NCBI GenBank assembly: GCA_902789445.1
Contig: CADAOB010000006.1
Location: 1 to 64,000, forward strand
From: an uncultured Bacteroidia bacterium
GTDB taxonomy: Bacteria; Bacteroidota; Bacteroidia; Bacteroidales; UBA932
Length of the DNA stretch: 64,000 nt
Reading direction: 5' to 3'
Below the pieces are notes generated by a model, which made no database searches, was not told the DNA's origin, and saw only the letters and a program-made list of their open reading frames with translations. Shown piece after piece: positions 33,163-42,811 of the stretch (within the stretch, counting starts at the first letter, position 1; each line of letters opens with the position of its first letter). Made by a program: the position numbers and the translations under genes.

Positions 33163-35155
33163 CTTGCACCTCCACGATTTTGGTCAGGGTCTCCTTCGAA
33201 CCGTCGGCATAGTCCAGCACGGCGACGATCTTGTAGGAGCCGGCCTTTTCAAAGACATATTGTTCACCCGTACAGGAATCGCCGTTGATCTGCCAGCTTA
33301 CGCTGACCAGGTCGTCTTCCTGGTTGAGCAGGAAAAGACGAAGCCGGTCGCCGGCCCGGAAACTCCGGTCGAGTCCGCCGATGAGCGGATAGTCGCTCAG
33401 GCGGTTGAGGGCCCGGAATTCCATGCGGTACACCTTGCCCGTTATATTCCAGCGGGTATAGAAAATTTCACAGAAATACGACTCGCCCGGCGTGAGGCCT
33501 TCCAGCAGCCAGCGGTTCTTGTTGCCGACCACGACGGACGTCTCGTCGAGGCCGTTGACGGCGCCCCAGCGGAGATTCCACTGGCCGTTGCCGCTCTTGT
33601 CGCTCTCCCACTCCAGCAGGGCGCTGGTCTGGGCCGGTTCGATCGACCAGGCGGTCACCACCGGCAAGTCCCAGCTTTGGTCGAGGACCACGCGGCAGCG
33701 GATGCCGTCAGCTTCCCGGGCGATGCCGGAAAGGCCCAGTCCGACACCCCGGCCGTTCCAGCCCATCAGCGGGAAATTGTACGCGGAATGGATGTTGCGC
33801 ACATTCTGGGGACCGGGATAGAAGGCCGTGGCGGGCCCGTCGGGGGCGCTGCTGCCGTCGGAAGCGACGAACAGGGCACAGGGATGCGACGCACAGGCAT
33901 TGACGGCATTGGCGCTCCAGCGCTGTTCGGCCGTCATCGAGCCCGCCTGCGAGGCACTATTGTCGATATGGTAAACCACCAGGCCGGTACCGCCGATATA
34001 GGCGTCCCACTTGGAACCGTCCCGGAATTCAAGCCAGTAGTCTTCCCCCGTCGTTCCCGTAGGCAGCAGGACGGCCGTCGAGGCCTCCTGTACCGGCGGA
34101 ATGGACAGGGCCTGTTCCTGGCGGACAGGCTGCGTGGTGACCAGCGAGAGCATCTTCCGCTCGAAAATGGTCAGATAGGGCGGCGTCCGGCCCTCGTTGT
34201 TGTAATTGCCGCGGTCCATGATCGAGAGCGTTCCGCCAATCCCGCTGCTCTCTCCTTCTTTGTCGCCATTGACGTCGTAGAGGTCGGGCAGGCCGAGGAA
34301 ATGACAGTATTCGTGGCAGATCGTGCCGATGCCGGCGAAACGGTAGCCGCTGGCACCCGTATATTCCGAATAGAGCGAGAAATTGGAAATGCGCATCCCG
34401 TCGAGGGAAAGGTTCTGGTCGGCAATGTTCCAGGACTGCGGCCAGAGGGTATTGTCTCCGCCGCCCTCGGCCTCGTTGTGGCCGGCAAACAGCAGGAACA
34501 CATTGTCCACGAAGCCGTCGCGGTCGAAATCGTAGCGGGCGAAGTCCACGCCGGCGGCATCCGCCGCCTGGCAGGCCTGGACGACCAGCTGCTTGAGATT
34601 GCGGTCCGTCACACCACCGTCATTGGCACCATACCAGGCCAGGTCGTTGGGCAGCGTGACGACGTCGCAGACATCGAAGGAGAAGCCGGCATTGGCGCCC
34701 AGGTTGTCACGGAACCAGTCGAGCACACTGCCCGTGGCACCGTTCTCGGAATAATATTGCTGGTTGAACAGATTGTAAATGGAAGCACGCGGCATCGGAA
34801 CGGTGAATTTCCGGTCGCGGAACTGGACGGGGATGACAATGGTCCGGATATTGACGGGCGCCTTGGTCGCCAGGAACATCGAGATGGCTCCCCCCTCGGG
34901 CTCGAGGGCCTTCAGGCGGGCGGATCCCCGCGGCGGCAGGGAGTCCGTCAGGCGCCAGTAACCCTGCGCGTCCTGGAAAACCGGACGGCCGTCGAGGGTG
35001 GTCTTCCACGAGCGGTTTTCATCGCCATGGATGCGGATGACCAGCGTCGTGCCGTCGGGCTGCGTGACGGTGACCGGATACGGCCAGGCCTTCACGGCAA
35101 AAAGTTGCAGTGAGAAAGCCAACAGGGCCAGCAGGACGGTAAAAAGCCGTTTCAT
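33152..35155 (-). CDS. M6 family (immune inhibitor A-like) metalloprotease
   Basis: 667 residues with a signal peptide (LFTVLLALLAFSLQLFA). The zinc motif is CHEYCHFLGLPDLYD (HExxH near 278), preceded by DFDRDGFVDNVFLLFAGHNE, a calcium-binding-like Asp loop typical of M6. The C-terminal 200 residues contain fibronectin-like and PKD-like beta domains. A secreted or surface endopeptidase. First gene of the operon with the lipoprotein and the nuclease-like protein. Confidence 0.88.
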   Translation of the reverse strand: MKRLFTVLLALLAFSLQLFAVKAWPYPVTVTQPDGTTLVIRIHGDENRSWKTTLDGRPVFQDAQGYWRLTDSLPPRGSARLKALEPEGGAISMFLATKAPVNIRTIVIPVQFRDRKFTVPMPRASIYNLFNQQYYSENGATGSVLDWFRDNLGANAGFSFDVCDVVTLPNDLAWYGANDGGVTDRNLKQLVVQACQAADAAGVDFARYDFDRDGFVDNVFLLFAGHNEAEGGGDNTLWPQSWNIADQNLSLDGMRISNFSLYSEYTGASGYRFAGIGTICHEYCHFLGLPDLYDVNGDKEGESSGIGGTLSIMDRGNYNNEGRTPPYLTIFERKMLSLVTTQPVRQEQALSIPPVQEASTAVLLPTGTTGEDYWLEFRDGSKWDAYIGGTGLVVYHIDNSASQAGSMTAEQRWSANAVNACASHPCALFVASDGSSAPDGPATAFYPGPQNVRNIHSAYNFPLMGWNGRGVGLGLSGIAREADGIRCRVVLDQSWDLPVVTAWSIEPAQTSALLEWESDKSGNGQWNLRWGAVNGLDETSVVVGNKNRWLLEGLTPGESYFCEIFYTRWNITGKVYRMEFRALNRLSDYPLIGGLDRSFRAGDRLRLFLLNQEDDLVSVSWQINGDSCTGEQYVFEKAGSYKIVAVLDYADGSKETLTKIVEVQDGN

Positions 35156-35244
35156 CGTATCCGTTTTATCCGTTTACAAACGTTTATACACGTTTCAAAC
35201 CACATAATTACGAATTTTTATTGAAATCACCAAAAACTGTTTCG

Positions 35245-35252
35245 TATCTTTG
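35245..35252 (+). promoter_or_regulatory. -7 box of the dolichyl-phosphate-mannose-synthase-like gene
   Basis: TATCTTTG, 7 bases before the ATG at 35260; it decides that start over an upstream TTG. Confidence 0.55.
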
Positions 35253-35259
35253 CAGTCCC

Positions 35260-35994
35260 ATGAACCCGACCGCATCCTATCAGCTCACCCTCATCGTCCC
35301 CGTTTACAACGAACGGGAGAACCTGCAGCGGCTTGAAGAACGGCTTTCCGCCTACCTGGCGAAAAGCGCCGCCGCTCCCGCCTGCGTCCTCTTCGTGGAC
35401 GACGGATCGACCGACGGCGGAAGTCCCCTGCTGGCGGAACTCTGCCGGCGGCATGCGGATTTCTTCTACCTGCGTTTTGCGCACAACTGCGGACTGAGCG
35501 CCGCCCTGAAGGCCGGCATCGACGCCTGCCAGTCGCCGCTGCTGGGCTACATCGACGCCGACCTGCAGACGGACCCGGACGATTTCGACCTGCTGATCCC
35601 CCATGCGGGTGAATACGAATTGGTGACGGGCATCCGCGTCAACCGGCGGGACGGCTTCGTCAAGCGGATCTCCTCGAAGATCGCCAACGGCTGGCGCCGG
35701 ATGATGACCCACGACGGCGTGGCCGACACCGGCTGTCCCCTCAAGATCCTCCAGACCGCCACGGCCCGGAAACTCCCGCTTTTCACCGGCATGCACCGAT
35801 TCCTTCCCGCGCTGGTACAGATGACCGGCGGCCGGGTGAAACAAGTGCCCGTCCGGCACTATCCCCGCGTGGCCGGGAAAGCCAAATACCATCTGCTCAA
35901 CCGGCTCTGGGGCCCGTTCAACGACTGCTTCGCCTTCCGTTGGATGAAGAAGCGTTACATCGACTATCGCGTCGAAGACGATAATCTCCGGTAA
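35260..35994 (+). CDS. Family 2 glycosyltransferase, polyprenyl-phosphate type
   Basis: 244 residues from the ATG at 35260. LTLIVPVYNERENLQRLEE, VDDGSTDGG, and YIDADLQTDPDDF (the DxD site) are the pattern of dolichyl/undecaprenyl-phosphate sugar transferases such as ArnC and DPM1. No membrane helices, so soluble or peripheral. Its stop overlaps the LAB_N gene start (TAATG), and together they suggest lipid-linked sugar addition to lipid A or another envelope lipid. Confidence 0.88.
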   Translation: MNPTASYQLTLIVPVYNERENLQRLEERLSAYLAKSAAAPACVLFVDDGSTDGGSPLLAELCRRHADFFYLRFAHNCGLSAALKAGIDACQSPLLGYIDADLQTDPDDFDLLIPHAGEYELVTGIRVNRRDGFVKRISSKIANGWRRMMTHDGVADTGCPLKILQTATARKLPLFTGMHRFLPALVQMTGGRVKQVPVRHYPRVAGKAKYHLLNRLWGPFNDCFAFRWMKKRYIDYRVEDDNLR

Positions 35995-36632
35995 TGGACA
36001 GCCTTTGGATCGTAGCACTGGGCCTGCTGGCGCAGGCATTGTTCTCAGCCCGGACGCTGGTCCAGTGGATCCGGTCCGAGAAGGAGCGGAAAGTGGTCAA
36101 TCCCACCATCTTCTGGGTACTCAGCCTGCTGGCGTCCCTGCTGTTTTTCCTCTACGGCTGGCTGCGGAAGGATTTCGCGCTGATGCTGGGACAGGTCATC
36201 GGATACTACGTCTATATCTGGAACCTGGGGGCGAAAGGCGCCTGGGGAAAGTTGGGCCGGTGGCGGATCCCCGCCATCGCGCTGCTCGGCGCCGTCCCGG
36301 TGGCGGCCCTCGTCGGGATGGCCTTCCACTGGCCGGCCGTAGCTGAAAGCCTGTTCCACAACGACGCCATCCCCCGCTGGCTGCTGGTCTTCGGTTCCGC
36401 CGGGCAGATACTTTTCTCGCTGCGCTTTCTCTATCAGGCCATCTATTCCGCCCGGCGCGGGGCATCGCTCCTGCCCGCCGGATTCTGGATTCTGAGCATA
36501 GCGGGCGCCAGCATCATCCTCGTTTACGGAATCCTCCGGCGCGACCCGGTCGTCATCCTGGCCCAGTCGTTCGGGCTGGTCACGTATATCCGCAACCTGA
36601 TCCTCTGGAATCGGAGCCGCAGGGCACTCTAG
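35994..36632 (+). CDS. Lipid-A-biosynthesis N-terminal-domain (LAB_N) membrane protein, duplicated
   Basis: 212 residues, about six membrane helices in two homologous halves. First half: QALFSARTLVQWIRSEKE ... TIFWVLSLLASLLFFLYGW; second half: ILFSLRFLYQAIYSARRG ... GFWILSIAGASIILVYGIL ... LVTYIRNLIL. This is the LAB_N fold that often accompanies ArnC-like glycosyltransferases, possibly as a lipid-sugar flippase or scaffold. Confidence 0.82.
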   Translation: MDSLWIVALGLLAQALFSARTLVQWIRSEKERKVVNPTIFWVLSLLASLLFFLYGWLRKDFALMLGQVIGYYVYIWNLGAKGAWGKLGRWRIPAIALLGAVPVAALVGMAFHWPAVAESLFHNDAIPRWLLVFGSAGQILFSLRFLYQAIYSARRGASLLPAGFWILSIAGASIILVYGILRRDPVVILAQSFGLVTYIRNLILWNRSRRAL

Positions 36633-36652
36633 CGCACATTTTTTTCAAAAAA

Positions 36653-36686
36653 GCGATATAACATTATCGCCCTTTCCTTATTTTTG
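36653..36686 (+). promoter_or_regulatory. alr promoter with overlapping inverted repeat
   Basis: TATTTTTG (36679-36686) is the -7 box. GCGATA-N6-TATCGC (36653-36670) covers the region of the -33 element and may be an operator. Confidence 0.45.
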
Positions 36687-36705
36687 TGCTCAAATTCTCA
36701 AGAAG

Positions 36706-37815
36706 ATGACACAGAACCCACCTCTTGCGCGGCTCGAACTGAGCCGAAGCGGGATTCAAAGCAATTTCCGCCATTTCCGTTCACTTCTTAAACCCGAAAC
36801 CAAAATGCTGATCCTGGTCAAAGCCAACGGCTACGGTCACGGCGCCGTCCCGTTCGCCCAGGAAATGGAACGTTTTGGGGCTGATTATCTGGGTGTCGCG
36901 CTTCCCGGCGAGGGCGTAGAACTTCGAAAAGCAGGCATCGACCTGCCGATCCTGGTCCTGACGACCGGAACCGAAGACTATCCTGAAATCATCCGTTACG
37001 GACTGGAGCCGGGCATCCCGGACCTCTATGCGCTGACCCGCCTGCGCGAAGAACTCCGCAAAATCAGGCGGCGGGACTATCCGGTCCACATCAATATCGA
37101 CACCGGCATGCACCGCCTCGGATTCATGGAGCGCGAGATTCCCGACCTGATCAATTTCGTCCGCGAAAGTCCCGAAATCCATCTGGAGGGCCTCTATACG
37201 CATCTGGCCGCCTCGGATGAGGCGCAGCACGACGAGTTCACCCTCGGCCAGATCCAACTTTATGAGAAATTGAGTTCGCAGATCATGGACGCCCTGCCTT
37301 ACAAGCCGCTGCGGCACGTGCTCAATTCGGCCGGCATCGAGCGTTTCACCCAGTACCAGTACGATATGGTCCGCCTGGGCATCGGCATCTACGGCATCAG
37401 CGCCATCGGCTCGAAAGACCTCAAACCGGCTGCTTTCTACCGCTGTCCGATCCTGCAGATCAAGGACCTGCATCCGGAAGACGGAACGGTCGGCTATGGC
37501 CGGCACGGCAAACTCCGCCCGGAAGGGACCCGGTCGGCCACGCTCTGCGTAGGTTACGCCGACGGCATCAACCGGCATCTGGGCTGCGGCAACGCCGCCT
37601 TCGAGGTAAACGGTTCCCTGGCCCCCACCATCGGCAACATCTGCATGGACATGTGCATGATCGACGTGACGGGCATCGACTGCAAGGAAGGCGACACGGT
37701 GACAATCTTCGGCGAAAAACCTACGGCGGGAGACCTGGCGCGCATCCTCGACACGATCCCCTACGAGATCTTCACCTCAGTACCCCGGCGTGTCAAACGG
37801 GTAATTGTCGATTAA
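36706..37815 (+). CDS. alr: Alanine racemase
   Basis: 369 residues; PLP-dependent conversion of L-Ala to D-Ala for peptidoglycan. The PLP lysine is Lys39 in LVKANGYGHG; the second catalytic residue Tyr is in CVGYADGINRH (about residue 281); IGNICMDMCMIDVT completes the family pattern. A stand-alone enzyme here, whereas many Bacteroidetes carry a MurF-Alr fusion. An alanine symporter lies at 20.6 kb. Confidence 0.94.
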   Translation: MTQNPPLARLELSRSGIQSNFRHFRSLLKPETKMLILVKANGYGHGAVPFAQEMERFGADYLGVALPGEGVELRKAGIDLPILVLTTGTEDYPEIIRYGLEPGIPDLYALTRLREELRKIRRRDYPVHINIDTGMHRLGFMEREIPDLINFVRESPEIHLEGLYTHLAASDEAQHDEFTLGQIQLYEKLSSQIMDALPYKPLRHVLNSAGIERFTQYQYDMVRLGIGIYGISAIGSKDLKPAAFYRCPILQIKDLHPEDGTVGYGRHGKLRPEGTRSATLCVGYADGINRHLGCGNAAFEVNGSLAPTIGNICMDMCMIDVTGIDCKEGDTVTIFGEKPTAGDLARILDTIPYEIFTSVPRRVKRVIVD

Positions 37816-37850
37816 ATTAAAATATTTATTGTTTTTCAATAATTATTTTC

Positions 37851-37858
37851 TATATTTG
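37851..37858 (+). promoter_or_regulatory. -7 box of the 241-aa membrane protein gene
   Basis: TATATTTG, 32 bases before the ATG. Confidence 0.55.
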
Positions 37859-37890
37859 CGGCAGAATCATCGATCAAAACCTATCTTTCT

Positions 37891-38616
37891 ATGGCAACTG
37901 AGAAACTTGACATCATGCAGACCATCAAGGACGGCGTCCAGTATGGCCTGAAGAATTTCTTCCCCCTGCTGCTGATGGTCCTGCTCTATGTGGTGACCGT
38001 CTGGATTCCCTACCTCAACGTCGGAACGACCATCGGCTTCTACAAAGCCATCATCGGCATCGGCCGCGGGGAGACCATCGACCCTACCGCGATCTTTGCC
38101 AAGGAGAATTTTGCGAATATTGGCGGATTCTTCCTGCTGACGGGCTTTATCGCCGTCGGCACCATCGCTGCAGCCTGTTTCATGCTGCTCCCCGCCTATG
38201 TGATCGGCATCGCCTGGGGTTTCGCCATCTATTTCTACCTCGACAAGAAAGTTTCACCGCTCAAATCGCTTCAGCTGAGCTATGATACGACCTTCGGAAA
38301 CAAGTGGCGGATCTTTTTCACCGAACTGATCTGCGTTCTTTTGATTTGCGTTGTATGCGTAATCCTCGGCGCCATCCCGGAAGTCGGCGGTGTCCTGGCC
38401 GTCATCGCGAGCATTGTCTGCAGCGCGATTGTCGTAGCCATCGAGGGCGTGATGTACGACTTCTTCTCAAAGAAGGCCGACACCATCCTGGCCGAAAAAC
38501 GCGAGCGCTGCCATCGCGGCCCCAGCGGTCCGGATGCCGGTAATCCGGATGCAGGCGAACCCGTCATCGAAGCCGAAGTTGACGAAGTCATCGACTTCGT
38601 CAGGACCGAGGCCTGA
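37891..38616 (+). CDS. Integral membrane protein of unknown function
   Basis: 241 residues with five or so membrane helices (FFPLLLMVLLYVVTVWIPYL; GFFLLTGFIAVGTIAAACFM; ICVLLICVVCVILGAI) and a soluble C-terminus rich in Glu/Asp/Pro. Resembles general DUF-type four-to-six-helix proteins of Bacteroidetes; no motif fixes a role. Own promoter and a very strong terminator make it a single-gene unit. Confidence 0.7.
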   Translation: MATEKLDIMQTIKDGVQYGLKNFFPLLLMVLLYVVTVWIPYLNVGTTIGFYKAIIGIGRGETIDPTAIFAKENFANIGGFFLLTGFIAVGTIAAACFMLLPAYVIGIAWGFAIYFYLDKKVSPLKSLQLSYDTTFGNKWRIFFTELICVLLICVVCVILGAIPEVGGVLAVIASIVCSAIVVAIEGVMYDFFSKKADTILAEKRERCHRGPSGPDAGNPDAGEPVIEAEVDEVIDFVRTEA

Positions 38617-38628
38617 CGGACTGACGAA

Positions 38629-38664
38629 CGGAAGAGCCCCGCAACCGCGGGGCTCTTCCGTTTG
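38629..38664 (+). terminator. Strong intrinsic terminator
   Basis: A 14-bp perfect stem CGGAAGAGCCCCGC with loop AACC and the complementary arm, followed by TTT. It separates the membrane protein gene from the lipid block. Confidence 0.85.
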
Positions 38665-38685
38665 GAATTGTGAAATAATTAGTCG

Positions 38686-38693
38686 TATATTTG
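38686..38693 (+). promoter_or_regulatory. -7 box of the MMPL-Fak-PlsX operon
   Basis: TATATTTG, 23 bases before the MMPL start; no other promoter is evident before the ACP gene ends. Confidence 0.55.
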
Positions 38694-38716
38694 CACCTTG
38701 ATTTAATAGAAGAGAG

Positions 38717-41209
38717 ATGCAACGGATATTTGTTCCGATTTACCGATATTTCAAAAGCCACAAAGTATTACTGTATCTGGTGCTGGGTATAAGCACCTTG
38801 ATTTTCGTCTTCTTCGGATCCAAACTCCGGTATGAGGAAGACGTGGCCAAATTACTGCCGAGATCGAGTGTGGAAAGCGAGCTCGCTTTTAGCGATATCG
38901 GCCTGAAAGACAAGATTTTCATCCAGATCACCTCCGCCAGTCCCGACGATACGCTCGATACCTGGACGCTGAGCGGGTACATCGACGAGTTCACCGCAGC
39001 GCTGCAGCAGCGGGACAGCAGCGGGAAATACATCCGCGGCATCCTCAGTACGCTTGAGGTTGAAACGGCCCTCGGTGCGATGGATTACGGCTTCGAGCAT
39101 CTCCCGTCGCTGATTGACACATCATTCTATAAAGCTTTTGCCCAAGCACTTACGCCGGAAGCCATCGAAAGTCGGATGGTAAAGAACGTCGAACTGATCG
39201 AAAGCGACATGACCGGCGAGACGACCCAGATGGTCTGCACCGATCCTTTCGCCCTGCGGGACATCATCCTCGCGCAGCTGATGCCGGAAGGCGCGGAGGA
39301 CGGCTCGGTCGGCGATTACACCATCGAAAACGGCCATTTCTTCTGCCCCGACCGCAGTGTGGCGATGGCCTTCCTCTCCCCCAGTTTCCAGCAGACCGAT
39401 TCGGGCACCTCGACCCGTTTTGCAAAGATCCTCAACCAGGAACGCAAGATTTTCGAAGCCACCCATCCGGATGCCCGCATCCTCTTCCATGGCGCGCCGC
39501 TGGGCGCTGTCTCGAATGCCGGCACCATCAAGAATGACCTCGTGTGGACGGTCGGTATCTCGCTGCTGATCATCCTGACCATCCTGCTGCTTGCCTTTCA
39601 CCGCCTGCGCTTCATCGGTCATCTGCTGCTGCCCGTGGTTTACGGCACCTTCTTCGCCCTGGCCTGCGTGTACTGGATCAAGGGCTATATGTCGCTCATG
39701 GCCCTGGGCATCGGTGCCATCATCCTGGGCGTTGCCCTGAGCTACTGCCTGCACGTGCTGATCCATTACTACTACGTGGAAGATATCGAACAGATGCTCC
39801 GCGAAGAGTCCACGCCAGTGGTACTGGGCTGCCTGACCACCATCGGCGCCTTCCTGGGCCTGCTGTTCACGGAAAGCGACCTGCTGCGCGACTTCGGCCT
39901 GTTCGCCACCTTCGCCCTGCTGGGAAGTACGTTCTATTCACTGGTATTCCTGCCGCACTTCCTCAAGAAAGAAGATGTCAGCTACAAGAAATACAAGGGT
40001 TTCCACCTGATCGACCGCATCAACGGCCTGCCCTGGGACCGCAATCCGTGGATTCTGGGAACCATGGTCGTACTGTTGGCCGCCGGCATCATCCTGAGCC
40101 CGAAAGTGGGATTCGACTCCGACCTGCGGAACCTCAACTACGTGGACGGTCCGCTCGATGCAAGCCAGCGGCTTTACAGCGAGAAGAACGAGAGCGGACA
40201 CATGAATCTCTACTTTGCAGCCTACGACAACAATTTCCACCAGGCGCTCGCCTACGACAAACTGCTCAGCGCCCGGCTCGATTCCCTGCAGCAGACCGGC
40301 CTGGTGAAACGCTACTCATCGGTCGTATCCCTGCTCTTCCAGTCGGAAGCGGAGCAGCGGACGCGCATCGCCGCCTGGAAGGATTTCTGGACGCCGGAGC
40401 GCGTGGCCCAGGCGCGGCGCGACCTGTCGGCCGCCGCCCGCCGCCACAACCTCGACCCTGCGCTCTTTGCCCCTTTCTTCGCCCTTGTGGAGGCTGACTA
40501 CCAGCCCGATTCGCTCTACGAAGCGGGCGTGGTCCCCGAAGAGTTGCTTTCTTCCTTCATTGAGAAACAGGCCAGCGGACGCTGGATGATCTTCTCGACC
40601 GTCGCTTTCGCGCCGGAAGACCTCGACAAGGTAACCGACGCGCTGGTCGCCGGACCGCAGACGGTTGTGCTCGAACCCTTCTACTACTGCCGCGACATGG
40701 TGGAAATCGTCCACGACGACTTCCAGAAGACCCTGCTGATCTCCTCCCTTTTCGTGCTGCTCGTACTGCTGATTGCATTCCGCAACCTCTGGGTCGCGCT
40801 GGTGGCATTCTTCCCGATGTTCCTATCGTGGTATGCCCTGCAGGGATTCATGGTCGTCTTCGGCCTTGAATTCAACCTGATCAACATCGTCATCGCCACG
40901 TTCATCTTCGGCATCGGCGTGGACTACAGCATCTTCGTGATGGAAGGACTGCTACAGGAAGCGCGTACGGGAAGCAGCGACCGGCTGGAATACCACAAGG
41001 TGGCCATCTTCTTCTCCGCCCTGATCCTGGTCATCGTGGTGGCCTCGCTGATCTTCGCCCGCCATCCGGCCATCAGTTCGACCGGAAGCATCACGCTCAT
41101 CGGCATGGTCTTCACCATCCTGATGACCTACTCCCTTGAGCCGTTTGTCTTCCGCAAGCTGCTGGGAACAAAATGGTTCCGGCGCAGCCTCAAACTTGAC
41201 AAGCAATAA
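38717..41209 (+). CDS. MMPL/RND-type lipid exporter
   Basis: 830 residues with the RND superfamily plan: a first helix (VLLYLVLGISTLIFVFF), a large external loop of 240 residues, five helices including GIGAIILGVALSYCLHVLIHYY, a second loop, and five more helices including NIVIATFIFGIGVDYSIFVMEG with the conserved GVDYSI motif. MMPL proteins move lipids or hopanoids. It ends flush against the FakA start (no gap), heading a lipid operon. Confidence 0.88.
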   Translation: MQRIFVPIYRYFKSHKVLLYLVLGISTLIFVFFGSKLRYEEDVAKLLPRSSVESELAFSDIGLKDKIFIQITSASPDDTLDTWTLSGYIDEFTAALQQRDSSGKYIRGILSTLEVETALGAMDYGFEHLPSLIDTSFYKAFAQALTPEAIESRMVKNVELIESDMTGETTQMVCTDPFALRDIILAQLMPEGAEDGSVGDYTIENGHFFCPDRSVAMAFLSPSFQQTDSGTSTRFAKILNQERKIFEATHPDARILFHGAPLGAVSNAGTIKNDLVWTVGISLLIILTILLLAFHRLRFIGHLLLPVVYGTFFALACVYWIKGYMSLMALGIGAIILGVALSYCLHVLIHYYYVEDIEQMLREESTPVVLGCLTTIGAFLGLLFTESDLLRDFGLFATFALLGSTFYSLVFLPHFLKKEDVSYKKYKGFHLIDRINGLPWDRNPWILGTMVVLLAAGIILSPKVGFDSDLRNLNYVDGPLDASQRLYSEKNESGHMNLYFAAYDNNFHQALAYDKLLSARLDSLQQTGLVKRYSSVVSLLFQSEAEQRTRIAAWKDFWTPERVAQARRDLSAAARRHNLDPALFAPFFALVEADYQPDSLYEAGVVPEELLSSFIEKQASGRWMIFSTVAFAPEDLDKVTDALVAGPQTVVLEPFYYCRDMVEIVHDDFQKTLLISSLFVLLVLLIAFRNLWVALVAFFPMFLSWYALQGFMVVFGLEFNLINIVIATFIFGIGVDYSIFVMEGLLQEARTGSSDRLEYHKVAIFFSALILVIVVASLIFARHPAISSTGSITLIGMVFTILMTYSLEPFVFRKLLGTKWFRRSLKLDKQ

Positions 41210-42811
41210 ATGGACATCCTCGACGGAACACAATACCTGAATCTGGTGCGCGGCGGCGCTGCCCGCCTGGGTGCACACCGCAAAGCCATCAACGACCTGA
41301 ATGTGTTTCCGATCCCCGACGGGGACACGGGCGACAATATGTATATGACGATGGAGGCCGGCTGCCGCGCCGCTGCGGGCGGCCTGGGCCAGACCGCCGC
41401 CGCCGTGTCGCAGGGCATGCTGACCGGCGCCCGCGGCAATTCGGGCGTCATTCTCTCCCGCATCTTTGCCGGCATCGCCCAGGGACTGGCCGCCCAGGCG
41501 GAAACCGACATCGCAGGCTTCAAAAAAGCGATGGCTTCGGGCGTCGAATCGGCCTACAAGGCGGTGTCCGAGCCCGTCGAGGGCACCATCCTGACCGTCT
41601 TGCGCGAAGGCGTGCAGGCCGCTGCCGGAAGCCGGAATTTCGACGAGTATTTCGACCGCATCCTCCCGGCGATGGACCGATCGCTCCAGCATACACCCGA
41701 ACTGCTCGATGTGCTGAAGAAAGCCGGCGTGGTGGACAGCGGAGGCGCCGGCCTGCTTTATGTGATGGAGGGCATGCGCGCCGCCCTGCACGGGGAAAGC
41801 GAGGCTTTCGAGCCGGACAGCCAGTCCGCTGCGGGGGCCCGGCCCGTCGATCTGTCCGCTTTCACGGAAGACAGCGTCCTGGAATTCGGCTACTGCACGG
41901 AATTCCTGCTCCGCCTGCAACGCAGCAAAGTTGACCTTGAAAACTTCGACGAGCGCGTCATCGCCGACTGGCTATCCGCCCACGGCGACTCGCTGGTCTT
42001 CTTCCGCGACGGCTCGATCATCAAAGTCCATGTCCACACCAAACAGCCCGGAGAGATCCTGAACCATTGCCAGCAATACGGAGAGTTCCTGACCCTCAAG
42101 ATCGAGAACATGACGCTCCAGCACCACGAAAACCACATGGACGAACGCTTCCATGTCGGCGGCAAGGCGCTTGGCGTGGTGGCGGTCGCCGCCGGCGCGA
42201 AAATCCGGCAGGCCTTCCGGGAAATGGGTGCCGACGAAGTCATCGAGGGCGGCCAGACGATGAATCCGCCCGTGCAGGCTTTCCTCGAAGCCTTCGAGCG
42301 CACCGGTGCCGAAAACATCCTGGTACTGCCCAACAACAGCAACATCATCCTGACAGCCCGGCAGGCCGCAGCGATGTACGGGAAAGCCCGCATCGAAGTC
42401 CTGCCGACACACAACCTGGGCGAAGGCTACTACGCCCTGGCCAGCCTCGACATGTCCGGGACGATCGACCAGATCATCCGGGAGCTGGGCGAAGCGCTCG
42501 AAGGGAGTGCGAGCGGGCTCGTTTCGCGGGCCATCCGAGAAAGCGGTGCCGCCCATACGGGCGATTACCTCGGCCTGAGCGGCAAGGACATCCTCTGCGG
42601 CGATGCCGACCGCGGAAAAGCGCTGCTGGAACTGGCCGGAAAGCTGCATGCCGGAAACTACGACCTCGCCCTGCTCCTGTCGGGAGCCGACGTCCCCGCC
42701 GAAGAAGCAGCCGCAGCGACGGAAACGCTTGCAGCCGCATTCCCGCGCACGGAAATCACCCTGGTCGAAGGCGGCCAGCCTGTCTATGATTATATCCTTC
42801 TGCTATGCTGA
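41210..42811 (+). CDS. fakA: Fatty-acid kinase catalytic subunit (DAK2/YloV type)
   Basis: 533 residues. The N-terminal DAK2 nucleotide-binding domain has NDLNVFPIPDGDTGDNMYMT, TGARGNSGVILS and VVDSGGAGLLYVMEG; the middle and C-terminal domains (GEILNHCQQYGEF, PNNSNIILTA) are those of FakA. It phosphorylates fatty acid held by a FakB protein, giving acyl-phosphate. The next gene is a DegV/FakB protein, overlapping by 7 bases, as expected. Confidence 0.9.
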   Translation: MDILDGTQYLNLVRGGAARLGAHRKAINDLNVFPIPDGDTGDNMYMTMEAGCRAAAGGLGQTAAAVSQGMLTGARGNSGVILSRIFAGIAQGLAAQAETDIAGFKKAMASGVESAYKAVSEPVEGTILTVLREGVQAAAGSRNFDEYFDRILPAMDRSLQHTPELLDVLKKAGVVDSGGAGLLYVMEGMRAALHGESEAFEPDSQSAAGARPVDLSAFTEDSVLEFGYCTEFLLRLQRSKVDLENFDERVIADWLSAHGDSLVFFRDGSIIKVHVHTKQPGEILNHCQQYGEFLTLKIENMTLQHHENHMDERFHVGGKALGVVAVAAGAKIRQAFREMGADEVIEGGQTMNPPVQAFLEAFERTGAENILVLPNNSNIILTARQAAAMYGKARIEVLPTHNLGEGYYALASLDMSGTIDQIIRELGEALEGSASGLVSRAIRESGAAHTGDYLGLSGKDILCGDADRGKALLELAGKLHAGNYDLALLLSGADVPAEEAAAATETLAAAFPRTEITLVEGGQPVYDYILLLC

